This document shows, piece after piece, positions 46,935 through 55,703 of a stretch of 64,000 nt of DNA; the stretch's first letter is position 1, and each line of letters begins with the position of its first letter. The stretch comes from Eubacteriaceae bacterium (GTDB taxonomy: Bacteria; Bacillota; Clostridia; Oscillospirales; Acutalibacteraceae). The stretch covers positions 124,001-188,000 of the forward strand of contig JAETRQ010000001.1 in NCBI GenBank assembly GCA_021770095.1, in the 5' to 3' direction. Under the pieces are notes generated by a model. That model did not search any database, had not been told where the DNA came from, and saw only the letters and a program-made list of their open reading frames with translations. Made by a program: the position numbers and the translations under genes.

Positions 46935-47619
46935 AACATTCACCGCCAATACCATATTTGATAACTAACCTGTTGATTTTTGACACAAACTGTTCACCGA
47001 AAAGGAACAGGAACAATCCTGTTGTTGCTCCGAAAATCAGATTGAACGGTACGCCTGCACCGTAAACTGTAAGAACGGATGACAGAGTAAAATCGGATGA
47101 TAACATCAAAACCGAACAGGAATCAACAATTATTCCATACACTGCAAAAGTAAGAATAAAACCGACAATTGCAAGATTAAATCTGTTGATTTTTATTTTT
47201 GAAAATATCCATCCCGACAGCAGACCAATCAACCCGAGTCCCACCATTTGGAAAGGAGTCCATATCCCCTGACCGAAAATAAAATTGGATATAAAAGCAG
47301 AAAAAGCACCAATCAGATACCCTTTTTTTGCACCCAGACATACACCGCTCACAACCACAACTGCACCAATCGGTTTGACCTGAGGAATAAGATAAAACAG
47401 CGCTCTGCTGACAACCGCAATCGCAATCAGACTTGAAATAAGCGACAATTCCCTTGCAGTAGGCTTGCTGTGCTCGAATGAAACAAAAAACGGAATCATA
47501 GACAGAATAAGCACAAATACACTCATAAGATAATAATTTGTATCTGCAAAAAAGACCTGCCACAAAATGATACCAATTATACACCATAATACAGATAAGG
47601 ATAAAATGACTTTTTTCAT
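46924..47619 (-). CDS. ECF transporter substrate-specific component (S component)
   Basis: A 231-residue membrane protein with about six hydrophobic segments. The stretch PIGAVVVVSGVCLGAKKGYLIGAFSAF near residue 82 is typical of vitamin-binding S components, where the conserved glycines pack on EcfT. It overlaps the double ATPase gene as ATGA. The adjacent corrinoid adenosyltransferase suggests cobalamin or a precursor as substrate; the sequence alone does not prove it. Confidence 0.85.
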   Translation of the reverse strand: MKKVILSLSVLWCIIGIILWQVFFADTNYYLMSVFVLILSMIPFFVSFEHSKPTARELSLISSLIAIAVVSRALFYLIPQVKPIGAVVVVSGVCLGAKKGYLIGAFSAFISNFIFGQGIWTPFQMVGLGLIGLLSGWIFSKIKINRFNLAIVGFILTFAVYGIIVDSCSVLMLSSDFTLSSVLTVYGAGVPFNLIFGATTGLFLFLFGEQFVSKINRLVIKYGIGGECYGQ

Positions 47620-49076
47620 TCCAAATCCTCCGCTGACACTGCGTTTTTTAAATACAATTTTGTGATTCTGCGTATTTGCGTAGTGTAATAGTGAAGAGAT
47701 GAAAGGACATCACGCCTGTCTCCTGTTATAGTTATCATACCGTCAGAAAGGAAAGAAACACGGTCAGATATATCACCAACAAAATCCAAATCGTGCGAAG
47801 CCAAAACGACTGTTTTGCCGACAGATTTTAATGATTTTAGATAAAATGCAAGTTCCGATTTGCTTATGTTATCCAGAGCCTTGGTTGGTTCATCAAGAAT
47901 AAGAATATCAAAATTCTGTTTTGACAAAATTGCAAGGGCGAGTTTCTGCATCTGACCGCCGCTCAAATCATATGGGTGACGTGAGAGGAAGCATTCAAGT
48001 CCGAAATTTTCAGCAGTATCAGTATCAATTTCATCCGCAACAGTATCTTTTGTAAAAAGATAGCGGACATCCTGCGGCATATACGCGGTTTTACCAATAA
48101 TTTTAACTTTGCCGCAATATGCTTTTTTTATACTTGAAATAACCTTGAGCAATGTCGTTTTACCACTGCCGTTTGCACCTATGATTGAATGAATTTCACC
48201 TCTGCAGGCACAAAAAGACAAATTTGATAAAACATCTTTTTCTTTTTTTCCATAGGCAAAAGTGATATTTTTAAGACTGACCGACACAGAATTCCGCTCT
48301 GCTTTATCATAAGATTTTTCAGAAAAGTGTTCTTCGCACAAAATGGCAGACTTAACAGTCAACGGTCTTGAGGCGAACATATACGTGTATATAGGAAAGA
48401 AAGGTGTAAAAGTACTATCCTTTGCAAGTCTATCAGGCGTATCAAAGGCAATATTTTTCCCGCTGTCCAGTATAAGCAATTTATCACATTTATCAATAAT
48501 ACCATCACTTATATGTGATGACATAATAATACTGACACCCAGTTCATCATTCACTCTTTTAATAAGATTAATAATCTGATTGACCGCCTTTGGGTCAAGC
48601 TGGGCAAGAGGTTCATCAAGAATTAACAAATCACATTCTGTAATCATTGCGGCAGCAATTGCCACAACAGCACGTTCGCCGCCTGAAAGGGCAGCTATTT
48701 TTTTATCAAGCAGATGTGACAGATTAAAAAAAGATGCCGTTTCGCCTATTCTGACTGCAATTTTATCACTGTCAAACTGTTGATTTTCCAGTGCAAAAGC
48801 AAGTTCCCCCCTGACATTTTCAGAAACAAAAGTGACATCGGGATTTTGTGAAACAAAAGAAATTGAACGACATTCACTTTCAATTATACCGCTGATTTTA
48901 CCATACGGAGCAATCTCTTTTTTTAAGAGTCTGAGCAGTGTGGATTTTCCGCTTCCTGTTGCACCCATAACAACGATAAAATCCCCTTTATTCATTCCAA
49001 AGTTGATATTTTCAAGGGCATAAGTTTCACTTTCAGGATAAGCAAAACTCAGACTTTTTGCTTCAAGAAATGCCAT
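47616..49076 (-). CDS. Fused energy-coupling factor ATPase (EcfA-EcfA')
   Basis: Two complete ABC ATPase domains in 486 residues. The first has Walker A GATGSGKST (about 38-46), signature LSGGERAVV and Walker B LLILDEPLAQLD. The second has Walker A GANGSGKTT near 300, signature LSGGQMQKL and LILDEPTKALD. The fused pair, like YkoD of B. subtilis, powers one ECF transporter. GAGGAGG precedes the ATG, which overlaps the EcfT gene by 28 bp. Confidence 0.92.
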   Translation of the reverse strand: MAFLEAKSLSFAYPESETYALENINFGMNKGDFIVVMGATGSGKSTLLRLLKKEIAPYGKISGIIESECRSISFVSQNPDVTFVSENVRGELAFALENQQFDSDKIAVRIGETASFFNLSHLLDKKIAALSGGERAVVAIAAAMITECDLLILDEPLAQLDPKAVNQIINLIKRVNDELGVSIIMSSHISDGIIDKCDKLLILDSGKNIAFDTPDRLAKDSTFTPFFPIYTYMFASRPLTVKSAILCEEHFSEKSYDKAERNSVSVSLKNITFAYGKKEKDVLSNLSFCACRGEIHSIIGANGSGKTTLLKVISSIKKAYCGKVKIIGKTAYMPQDVRYLFTKDTVADEIDTDTAENFGLECFLSRHPYDLSGGQMQKLALAILSKQNFDILILDEPTKALDNISKSELAFYLKSLKSVGKTVVLASHDLDFVGDISDRVSFLSDGMITITGDRRDVLSSLHYYTTQIRRITKLYLKNAVSAEDLE

Positions 49077-49903
49077 CTTATATCCTCCTCAAAATCAATA
49101 ATTATGGGTAAAAACATCGTTATTGCAAAAATAATCATCGGTATCAACGGAAACGAAGTCATCTTAATAACCGGTTCAAAAAGAAATTGTGTACTGCCGT
49201 TAAATTTGAAAACAATAAGAAGAACCGACAGCACAATCATTACAGCCATACAAATGCCGTCAGACAAGGAAAACTTATATTTTGAATATACAGTTCTGCC
49301 TTTACCAAAACCACGTGCTTTCATTGAATCTGCTGTTTCTATGCTTTCTTCAAGCGTAAGTGTGACCAATGCGGAAAAGTTTGAAATTGACTTTCTCAAC
49401 CTGTTATGCTCACAGTCCAAAAGCATTCTTGCATCATTAATTTCCTGTGCATTTTTTCTGAACCTCGGAATAAATGACAAAACCATTGAAAATACCAACG
49501 CGATATTCGGCGCAAATCTGCCGAATATGGATATAAAACATTCAGAAGTTACAACCATACTGTAACAGGAAAACCAAATAATTACAGCGCCGAACATTGT
49601 CCCTTGGCATAAACCATAAAACATGGATTCAAGTGTAAAATGAATATCATGAACAGCAAAAAGCGTTGTAACACCATAATGTGCAAAAATAAAATTAAAT
49701 AAGGTTATCAAAAAAATAATCGGTAATATGAATTTAAACAGATAGAAAAAAGTTTTTCTGCCGTCAAGTTTAAATTTATAACCCAATGCGGCAATAAAAC
49801 TGATTAATACAAAAATCGGATGAAAAAAAGAGAGTGTGAATATAAAAACTAAAATAAAAAAAAGGAACGTAACTTTTGGATTGTATTTTGAAAATCTATC
49901 CAT
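49049..49903 (-). CDS. Energy-coupling factor transmembrane component EcfT
   Basis: A 284-residue membrane protein linking the ATPases to the S component. Hydrophobic segments fill the first half, and the cytoplasmic coupling region shows the Ala-Arg-Gly pattern DSMKARGFGKGR near residue 195. AAAGGAG precedes the ATG. The gene lies 18 nt after the adenosyltransferase gene. Confidence 0.9.
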   Translation of the reverse strand: MDRFSKYNPKVTFLFFILVFIFTLSFFHPIFVLISFIAALGYKFKLDGRKTFFYLFKFILPIIFLITLFNFIFAHYGVTTLFAVHDIHFTLESMFYGLCQGTMFGAVIIWFSCYSMVVTSECFISIFGRFAPNIALVFSMVLSFIPRFRKNAQEINDARMLLDCEHNRLRKSISNFSALVTLTLEESIETADSMKARGFGKGRTVYSKYKFSLSDGICMAVMIVLSVLLIVFKFNGSTQFLFEPVIKMTSFPLIPMIIFAITMFLPIIIDFEEDIRWHFLKQKV

Positions 49904-49921
49904 TATTACATCTCCTTTTAA

Positions 49922-50389
49922 TTAATATTCAATTCCTTTTCTGGCGGAAATTCCATCATCAAACGGATGTTTGATTTTTTCAAAACAGGTTACATAATCT
50001 GCTTTAGCATTTAATTCTTCAATCAATTTATGACCTGTGATAATTATTTCTTTATCGCTGAGTTTGGCAAGTATATCAAGAGCAGTATCAAGTGACACAA
50101 AACTGTCAATCACATCCAGAAATTCATCAAGAATAATCATATCCGAATCAGAATGCATTATATAATTCACTGCACCGTCAACCCATGTTTGATACGAACA
50201 ATCAGGATGGAACGGCAGGTTGTGAGGTGATTTAAAAATATCAAAATCAAGTGCATTGAGTTCTGATGATTTATCATCTTTTAAAAACTGAACCAAACTG
50301 ACTTTAAAACCGGCTCCGGCTGCTCTTATCCCGCAACCTATTGCACCGGTCGTTTTCCCTTTGCCGAAGCCATAATAAATATGAATCAT
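49922..50389 (-). CDS. Cob(I)yrinic acid a,c-diamide adenosyltransferase (CobO/BtuR-type)
   Basis: Transfers the adenosyl group of ATP to reduced corrinoids to make the coenzyme form. The P-loop GFGKGKTTGAIGCGIRAAGAG starts at residue 7 and the Walker B stretch is MIILDEFLDVID. The 155-residue length is a little shorter than BtuR (about 196). It overlaps the MreB-like gene as ATGA and precedes EcfT. Together they suggest that the transporter brings in corrinoids, which are then adenosylated. Confidence 0.9.
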   Translation of the reverse strand: MIHIYYGFGKGKTTGAIGCGIRAAGAGFKVSLVQFLKDDKSSELNALDFDIFKSPHNLPFHPDCSYQTWVDGAVNYIMHSDSDMIILDEFLDVIDSFVSLDTALDILAKLSDKEIIITGHKLIEELNAKADYVTCFEKIKHPFDDGISARKGIEY

Positions 50390-51420
50390 CTTGTACCTAC
50401 TTCTTCAGTTGTTTTGAATGAATAACCATACTGATCAAGAATACGCATTTTTTTCAGTGCAATTTCACACCCTTTTGAAACGCAGATATTTGGCCTTGCT
50501 GATTTTTCAACATTAAGTTCAAGTGCATTGCTGATTAAAGTATCCAGACCGTACAGTTGTGACATACCGCCTGTAAGGATAACACTGCTTTCCGTAATAT
50601 CAGACACCAATTGAGGTGAAGTACGTTCAAACAAATGCGTTGCCGCAGCAGTAATTTGTTCAAACAAAGGAGTAAGACAATCACAGATTTCATTTCCGGT
50701 AATTTCAACAGTCATCGGCAGACCTGTATTAATATTTCTGCCTTTTGCCGAAGTCACTATATCATTTTCTCTCTTAACAGCACATCCGACATTCTTTTTT
50801 ATTTCCTCTGCAGTTCTGATACCGACAAGAAGTTTATACTTATCTCTAAGATATTTGACAATTTGCTCATCCATTGCGTCGCCTGCAATTTTAATTGTTT
50901 CAATCTGGCTCATTGAACCCTGACTCACAACTGCCATATCCGATGTACCTGAACCGATATTAATAACCAATACACCATTGGGATGCAGAGGATCAACACC
51001 TGAACCAAATGCAGAACAAAGCGGTTCTTCAATAAGACATACAGACCTTGCACCTGCAGATATTAAAACGGAAATAAGTGTTCTTTTTTCAACATCGGTA
51101 CTGATTGACGGAACACTTGCAACTACACGCGGCTTGAACAAACTTTTTTTAAGAACTTTATTGATAAAATATCTCACCATCTGGCATGCAAGTGAATAAT
51201 TGCTGACCGCACCGTATTTAATCGGCTGAACAACCTGAACGCCGCTTGGCTCCCTGCCCTGAAGATAATATGCCCTTTTACCGGCGTAAAGTATTTTTTC
51301 ACTTTCAGTATCATATGCAACATAGGATGGTTCTTCAAGCACAATTCCCTTCCCTACAACAGAGATTACAATTGAACCTGTACCCAAATCTATTCCTAAA
51401 TCATAACCAAACATAAACAA
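50386..51420 (-). CDS. Divergent MreB-like actin-family protein
   Basis: A 344-residue bacterial actin homologue. The phosphate-1 motif is IDLGTGSIVISVVGKG near residue 10. The phosphate-2 motif, normally DIGGGTT, reads NIGSGTSDMAV, so the Asp is Asn. The adenosine motif ILTGGMSQLYGLD is intact. MreB organises wall synthesis along the cell side; this copy lacks mreC and mreD neighbours and is instead the first gene of the ECF/corrinoid run. It may be a paralogue with a changed nucleotide cycle. AAGGGA lies 8 nt before the first ATG. Confidence 0.85.
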   Translation of the reverse strand: MFMFGYDLGIDLGTGSIVISVVGKGIVLEEPSYVAYDTESEKILYAGKRAYYLQGREPSGVQVVQPIKYGAVSNYSLACQMVRYFINKVLKKSLFKPRVVASVPSISTDVEKRTLISVLISAGARSVCLIEEPLCSAFGSGVDPLHPNGVLVINIGSGTSDMAVVSQGSMSQIETIKIAGDAMDEQIVKYLRDKYKLLVGIRTAEEIKKNVGCAVKRENDIVTSAKGRNINTGLPMTVEITGNEICDCLTPLFEQITAAATHLFERTSPQLVSDITESSVILTGGMSQLYGLDTLISNALELNVEKSARPNICVSKGCEIALKKMRILDQYGYSFKTTEEVGTR

Positions 51421-51470
51421 AATCCCTTAATCATTAATATAAAATATGTTACTTAAAAACAATAGTATTG

Positions 51471-53696
51471 TCAAGTTTCAAAAGGTGAATTTTCTTCTTT
51501 GAACAAAAAATGTATGAGCGCGCTGTATCGTCTGCTCTTTTTATCATTATCAACCATCAGCCTGATTGAATTCTCGTTACCGACAATTACAAGAAGATTT
51601 TTAGCACGGGTAAGTGCTGTATAAAAAAGATTCCTGTAAGCAAGTTTGGGTGGCGTGTTGATAGTCGGCAAAACAACTGCATCAAACTCACTGCCTTGAC
51701 TTTTATGGACCGTCATAGCATATGCAAGTTCAATTTCCTTAGCGTTTTCGATACTGTACATTGCTTCTCTGTCATCAAAACGGACATTGATAATATCATT
51801 TGCTTTATCAATTTTTGTTAAAATGCCTATATCTCCGTTGAATACGCCTGTGCCGTTGTCATCATTCTTAAACCAAGGAACATCATAGTTGTTCCTAATC
51901 TGCATAACCTTATCCCCTTCACGCAGAATATAACCGCGATTGCGTATCTCTGCCTTATCAGGAGAAGGCGGATTTAATCTTTCCTGCAGGAGTGCATTAA
52001 TATTTTCTGTCCCAACTTCACCTTTTCTGCTTGGGCAAAGCACCTGAATATCATTAACACTGTCATAACCGTATCCGATTGGGATACGCTTTGTAACAAG
52101 ATTAACAATCTTCCTTGGTGCATTATATTTTGAATCTTCATTCAGTAAAAAGAAATCCGAATGAATATCGCTGTTATCAAGAATCGGCATCTGCCCTGCA
52201 ACCACTCTATGGGCATTTGAGACAATCATACTCTCCATAGCCTGACGGAAAATTTTATCAAGACTGATAACATCAATCAATCCACTTTTTATTAAATCTG
52301 CAAGAACATTCCCCGAGCCGACAGGAGGCAACTGGTCTTTATCACCAACCATAATCAAACGGCATGAAAGCGGAAGAGCATCAAGCAATGCAGAAAATAT
52401 TGTAACATCTACCATAGAAAGTTCATCCACAATTACTGCATCACACTCAAGCGGATTTTTCAGATTATGACAAAATACAGGCTCCGTTGCACCCTCACGG
52501 TATTCCACCTCAAGCAGGCGGTGTATGGTTTTTGCCTCATAGCCTGTAAGTTCCGTCATTCTTTTGGCTGCTCTGCCTGTTGGTGCAGCAAGTGCAACAT
52601 CAAGCCCTCTGTTCTTCATCAGGTTAATTATGCCTTTAACCGTGGTAGTTTTACCTGTACCGGGACCGCCGGTCAAAATCAGCATACCTTTGTTGACAGC
52701 AATTTCAATTGCCTGTCTTTGCTTGTCATCAAAAATGATATTGTTTGTGTTCTCAAATGACAAAATTTCTTCAGTCGTAATTTCCTTTTTTATAGGCGGG
52801 AATCGTAGCATAACCTGAATACGCTCTGCAATACCTGACTCTGCTCTGTAAATTTCAGGTAAGAAAAGGAAATCTTTGTCATTTATATTTTCCTGCACTA
52901 ACTGTTTTGCATCAACAGCATTATCAATTGCAATCTCAACTTCATCTTCACTGCAGTCAAGCAACGCCATTGCCGGCTTTATCAGGCTGTTTCGCGGAAC
53001 ACAGGTATGTCCGTTATTCAGATTATATCGCACTACATAAACAACACCGGCCTGACAGCGATAGTCAAAAGGCGGTTGATTCTGCATAGAGAAAGCAATT
53101 TCATCAGCACGTTCAAAAGTAAATCCTGTATTTTCTCCCACAAAAGCATAAGGATTTTCAGTTATTATATCAAGGGCATAGGCTTTATAAAGATTGTATG
53201 CCTGAAAAGCCTCTTGCTGATTGAGTCCCAAGTCTGCCAGTCCATTCATAACATCACGAGCAGCAAACTGCATTTTGAAATCCTGACTGATTTTTTTGGC
53301 TTTGGATTTATTGATTCCTTTAATTTCAGCAAGCCGTTCAGGCTCATTCTCAATTACATTGAACGTATCGGAACCAAACTTTTCAACAATTTTAGTTGCT
53401 GTTGCCTCTCTGATACCTTTGATAATACCATTTGAAAGAAATCTGAGCATACCGGCAGCATCAGCAGGCAAAGTACGCTGCAACCGTTCTGCTTTGAACT
53501 GTCTGCCAAAAGTGGGATGCATTGCCCATTCACCCTGAAACACACACTCCTCACCAATCGCAACACTGCCGAGAACACCTACAACAGTGACAAATTCATC
53601 CCCTGCATCAATCTCAATAACAGCAAATCCCGTTGAATCGTTGCTGTAAGTTATGTCTTCAATTGTACCTGTTAAATTTTCTAATTCATCCGACAT
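51471..53696 (-). CDS. recD2: ATP-dependent DNA helicase RecD2
   Basis: 5'-3' superfamily 1B helicase of bacteria that lack RecBC, involved in repair and replication. The protein has an N-terminal OB and helix-hairpin-helix region (ATKIVEKFG, IKGINKSKAKKIS) and Walker A GGPGTGKTTT near residue 350. Motif II follows as IVDELSMVD and the C-terminal UvrD-like motif as YAMTVHKSQGSEF. Its 741 residues match the family. The ATG at 53694-53696 is preceded by GGTG. Confidence 0.93.
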   Translation of the reverse strand: MSDELENLTGTIEDITYSNDSTGFAVIEIDAGDEFVTVVGVLGSVAIGEECVFQGEWAMHPTFGRQFKAERLQRTLPADAAGMLRFLSNGIIKGIREATATKIVEKFGSDTFNVIENEPERLAEIKGINKSKAKKISQDFKMQFAARDVMNGLADLGLNQQEAFQAYNLYKAYALDIITENPYAFVGENTGFTFERADEIAFSMQNQPPFDYRCQAGVVYVVRYNLNNGHTCVPRNSLIKPAMALLDCSEDEVEIAIDNAVDAKQLVQENINDKDFLFLPEIYRAESGIAERIQVMLRFPPIKKEITTEEILSFENTNNIIFDDKQRQAIEIAVNKGMLILTGGPGTGKTTTVKGIINLMKNRGLDVALAAPTGRAAKRMTELTGYEAKTIHRLLEVEYREGATEPVFCHNLKNPLECDAVIVDELSMVDVTIFSALLDALPLSCRLIMVGDKDQLPPVGSGNVLADLIKSGLIDVISLDKIFRQAMESMIVSNAHRVVAGQMPILDNSDIHSDFFLLNEDSKYNAPRKIVNLVTKRIPIGYGYDSVNDIQVLCPSRKGEVGTENINALLQERLNPPSPDKAEIRNRGYILREGDKVMQIRNNYDVPWFKNDDNGTGVFNGDIGILTKIDKANDIINVRFDDREAMYSIENAKEIELAYAMTVHKSQGSEFDAVVLPTINTPPKLAYRNLFYTALTRAKNLLVIVGNENSIRLMVDNDKKSRRYSALIHFLFKEENSPFET

Positions 53697-53736
53697 AATC
53701 TTCACCAATACAATTGTAACACATCAAAGTCAAAAA

Positions 53737-53770
53737 AAAAAGAAGCAAACTGTAAAGTTTTGCTTCTTTT
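53737..53770 (-). terminator. Terminator after the HTH gene
   Basis: On the minus strand a 12-bp stem (AAAGAAGCAAAC paired with GTTTGCTTCTTT) is followed by seven more T residues. It separates the HTH pair from recD2, so recD2 needs its own promoter. Confidence 0.9.
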
Positions 53771-53978
53771 AATCAAAATAGAACATATCTTCAAATTTGA
53801 CATCCAATGCTATACAAAGCACGAAAGCAAGTTTTGCAGTCGGGCTGTACTGCCCTGTTTCAATCGAACTGATTGTATTCCTTGAAACACCTACCATTGA
53901 GGCGAGTTGAGACTGAGAAAGACTGCGAACTGTTCGGATTTCTTTCAATCTGTTTTTCAATATCAGTTTATCATTCAT
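53769..53978 (-). CDS. Small XRE-family HTH regulator
   Basis: A 69-residue helix-turn-helix protein: LKEIRTVRSLSQSQLASMVGVSRNTISSIETG is a textbook Cro/CI-type motif. It ends FEDMFYFD. It starts 1 nt after the stop of the membrane protein gene and has little ribosome site of its own, so it is coupled to that gene. A palindrome in the promoter 54299-54351 is the likely operator. Confidence 0.93.
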   Translation of the reverse strand: MNDKLILKNRLKEIRTVRSLSQSQLASMVGVSRNTISSIETGQYSPTAKLAFVLCIALDVKFEDMFYFD

Positions 53979-53979
53979 A

Positions 53980-54285
53980 TTACAAACCACACTTATTTAT
54001 GATATAAAGCACAAAAGACAAAATAAAAATAATTATCCAAATTATAAAAGAAATTATATCACTTTTGCCTTTTAGTTTTAATGCCCTATATCCCCACATT
54101 GCCATACACATTGAATCAAGAATGATAAGGTAACTGTTGTTATCCTCAATAAAAATAAAAATCATACACAAGATTGCAGCAACTATAACTGCAATTCTAA
54201 ACGCTTTAATATGAACATCTTTCTCATGTTCATCCTGTTTTTGATTTTCCTGTCTGCTCTTCTCAAGAATTTCATTTTTATCCAT
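53980..54285 (-). CDS. Small membrane protein (DUF6442-like) paired with an HTH regulator
   Basis: A 101-residue protein with a charged N-terminal helix rich in Lys, Glu and Gln (about 2-25). Three hydrophobic segments follow at about 30-50, 52-64 and 80-98, with MWGYRALKLKGKSD as middle loop. This fits small proteins that usually sit beside an XRE regulator; function unknown. AAGGAGGAG lies before the ATG at 54283-54285. It is the first gene of a two-gene unit with the HTH gene. Confidence 0.8.
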   Translation of the reverse strand: MDKNEILEKSRQENQKQDEHEKDVHIKAFRIAVIVAAILCMIFIFIEDNNSYLIILDSMCMAMWGYRALKLKGKSDIISFIIWIIIFILSFVLYIINKCGL

Positions 54286-54298
54286 AAAAAGCTCCTCC

Positions 54299-54351
54299 TT
54301 GCCAAGTTTACTTTGCATTTTTATTATAGCATTGCCAAGTTAACTTGTCAA
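54299..54351 (-). promoter_or_regulatory. Promoter and operator of the DUF6442-like/HTH unit
   Basis: Minus-strand TTGACA (54346-54351) and TATAAT (54323-54328), both perfect, are 17 bp apart. The spacer holds a perfect 12-bp palindrome CAAGTTAACTTG (54336-54347). The word TTGCCAAGTT (plus strand) occurs at 54299-54308 and 54332-54341, 33 bp apart or three helical turns, flanking the -10. This is a strong sign of repression by the HTH protein of the same unit. Confidence 0.88.
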
Positions 54352-54360
54352 GAACAAGTA

Positions 54361-54389
54361 AAAAAAGAGCAAGTCATACGACTTGCTCT
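54361..54389 (-). terminator. Terminator after tuf
   Basis: On the minus strand AGAGCAAGTC pairs perfectly with GACTTGCTCT across a 4-nt loop, followed by TTTTTTT. It ends the rpoB-tuf cluster. Confidence 0.93.
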
Positions 54390-54409
54390 GATTTATTAAA
54401 GGTTATAGA

Positions 54410-55603
54410 TTACTCGTTGATAGCTGTAACAACGCCTGAACCTACTGTTCTACCACCTTCACGGATAGCGAAACGAAGACCTTCTTCAATAGCGATTGGA
54501 GTGATGAGTTCAACATTCATTACTACGTTATCGCCAGGCATACACATCTCTGTACCTTCAGGAAGAGTGATAACACCTGTTACGTCTGTTGTTCTGAAAT
54601 AGAACTGAGGACGATAGTTGTTGAAGAAAGGAGTATGACGGCCGCCTTCATCCTTTGAAAGAACGTAAACCTGACCTGAGAATTTTGTGTGTGGCTTGAT
54701 TGAACCAGGAGCAGCAAGAACCTGACCTCTTTCAATATCAGATCTCTGAACACCACGGAGAAGACAACCGATGTTGTCACCAGCCTCAGCATAGTCAAGG
54801 ATTTTTCTGAACATTTCGATACCTGTACATACAGTTGAAGATGTTTCTTCGTGAAGACCAACCATTTCTACTGTATCGTTTGTCTTAAGCTGACCACGTT
54901 CAACTCTACCGGTTGCAACAGTACCACGACCAGTGATTGTGAATACATCTTCAACAGGCATAAGGAAAGGAAGGTCTGACTTACGATCAGGAGTTGGGAT
55001 ATAGCTGTCAACAGCGTCCATGAGTTCCTGGATGCAAGCACAAGCAGGATCGTCATTTGATGCAGCCTCAAGAGCCTTAAGAGCAGAACCCTTAATGATT
55101 GGGCATTCATCATCAAATTCATATTCAGCAAGTGTTTCACGGATTTCCATTTCAACGAGTTCAAGAAGTTCTTCGTCGTCTACTTGGTCAGTCTTGTTCA
55201 TGAATACGATGATTGCAGGAACGCCAACCTGACGAGCAAGAAGAAGGTGTTCTTTAGTCTGAGCCATAGGACCATCAGTTGAAGCGATAACAAGGATAGC
55301 ACCATCCATCTGTGCAGCACCTGTGATCATGTTCTTAATATAGTCAGCGTGGCCCGGGCAGTCAACGTGAGCATAGTGACGAGCTTCTGTTTCATACTCA
55401 ACGTGAGCTGTGTTGATTGTGATACCACGTTCTCTTTCTTCAGGAGCCTTATCGATATCAGCATAGTCTTCAAACTTTGCAAAGCCCTTATTAGCAAGAT
55501 ACTTTGTGATAGCAGCAGTAAGAGTTGTCTTACCATGGTCAACGTGACCGATTGTACCAATATTTACATGTGGTTTGGTACGATTAAAATGTTCTTTTGC
55601 CAT
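54410..55603 (-). CDS. tuf: Elongation factor Tu
   Basis: GTPase that carries aminoacyl-tRNA to the ribosome. The G1 loop is [10 protein letters not shown] at residues 18-27, G3 is DCPGHADY and G4 is FMNKTD. Its 397 residues are full length. AAGGAGG precedes the ATG. The gene has its own promoter in the 100-nt gap after fusA, in addition to read-through from the upstream ribosomal genes, and is closed by a strong terminator. Confidence 0.99.
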   Translation of the reverse strand: MAKEHFNRTKPHVNIGTIGHVDHGKTTLTAAITKYLANKGFAKFEDYADIDKAPEERERGITINTAHVEYETEARHYAHVDCPGHADYIKNMITGAAQMDGAILVIASTDGPMAQTKEHLLLARQVGVPAIIVFMNKTDQVDDEELLELVEMEIRETLAEYEFDDECPIIKGSALKALEAASNDDPACACIQELMDAVDSYIPTPDRKSDLPFLMPVEDVFTITGRGTVATGRVERGQLKTNDTVEMVGLHEETSSTVCTGIEMFRKILDYAEAGDNIGCLLRGVQRSDIERGQVLAAPGSIKPHTKFSGQVYVLSKDEGGRHTPFFNNYRPQFYFRTTDVTGVITLPEGTEMCMPGDNVVMNVELITPIAIEEGLRFAIREGGRTVGSGVVTAINE

Positions 55604-55648
55604 TGGAATTTCCTCCTTAAAATTTACAATTGTAAAGTTGTCATTGAT

Positions 55649-55677
55649 ATTCTATCAAATACATATCAAAATATCAA
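55649..55677 (-). promoter_or_regulatory. Internal promoter of tuf
   Basis: Minus-strand -35 TTGATA (55672-55677) and -10 TAGAAT (55649-55654) are 17 bp apart, 45 nt upstream of the tuf ATG. It would let tuf be made at a higher level than fusA. Confidence 0.65.
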
Positions 55678-55703
55678 GACTTTTTTAATAATTTATAACT
55701 CAA

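Noticed and set aside
47177-47587. 136-codon minus-strand frame inside the ECF S-component gene
   Set aside because: It is another frame of the S component, rich in Cys and Tyr in an unnatural way, without its own ribosome site.
49104-49565. 153-codon plus-strand frame
   Set aside because: Antisense to EcfT, whose family motifs are intact; no supporting signals.
51421-51470. Cobalamin riboswitch for the corrinoid transporter operon
   Set aside because: Only 50 nt are free before the first gene, far too short for the element.
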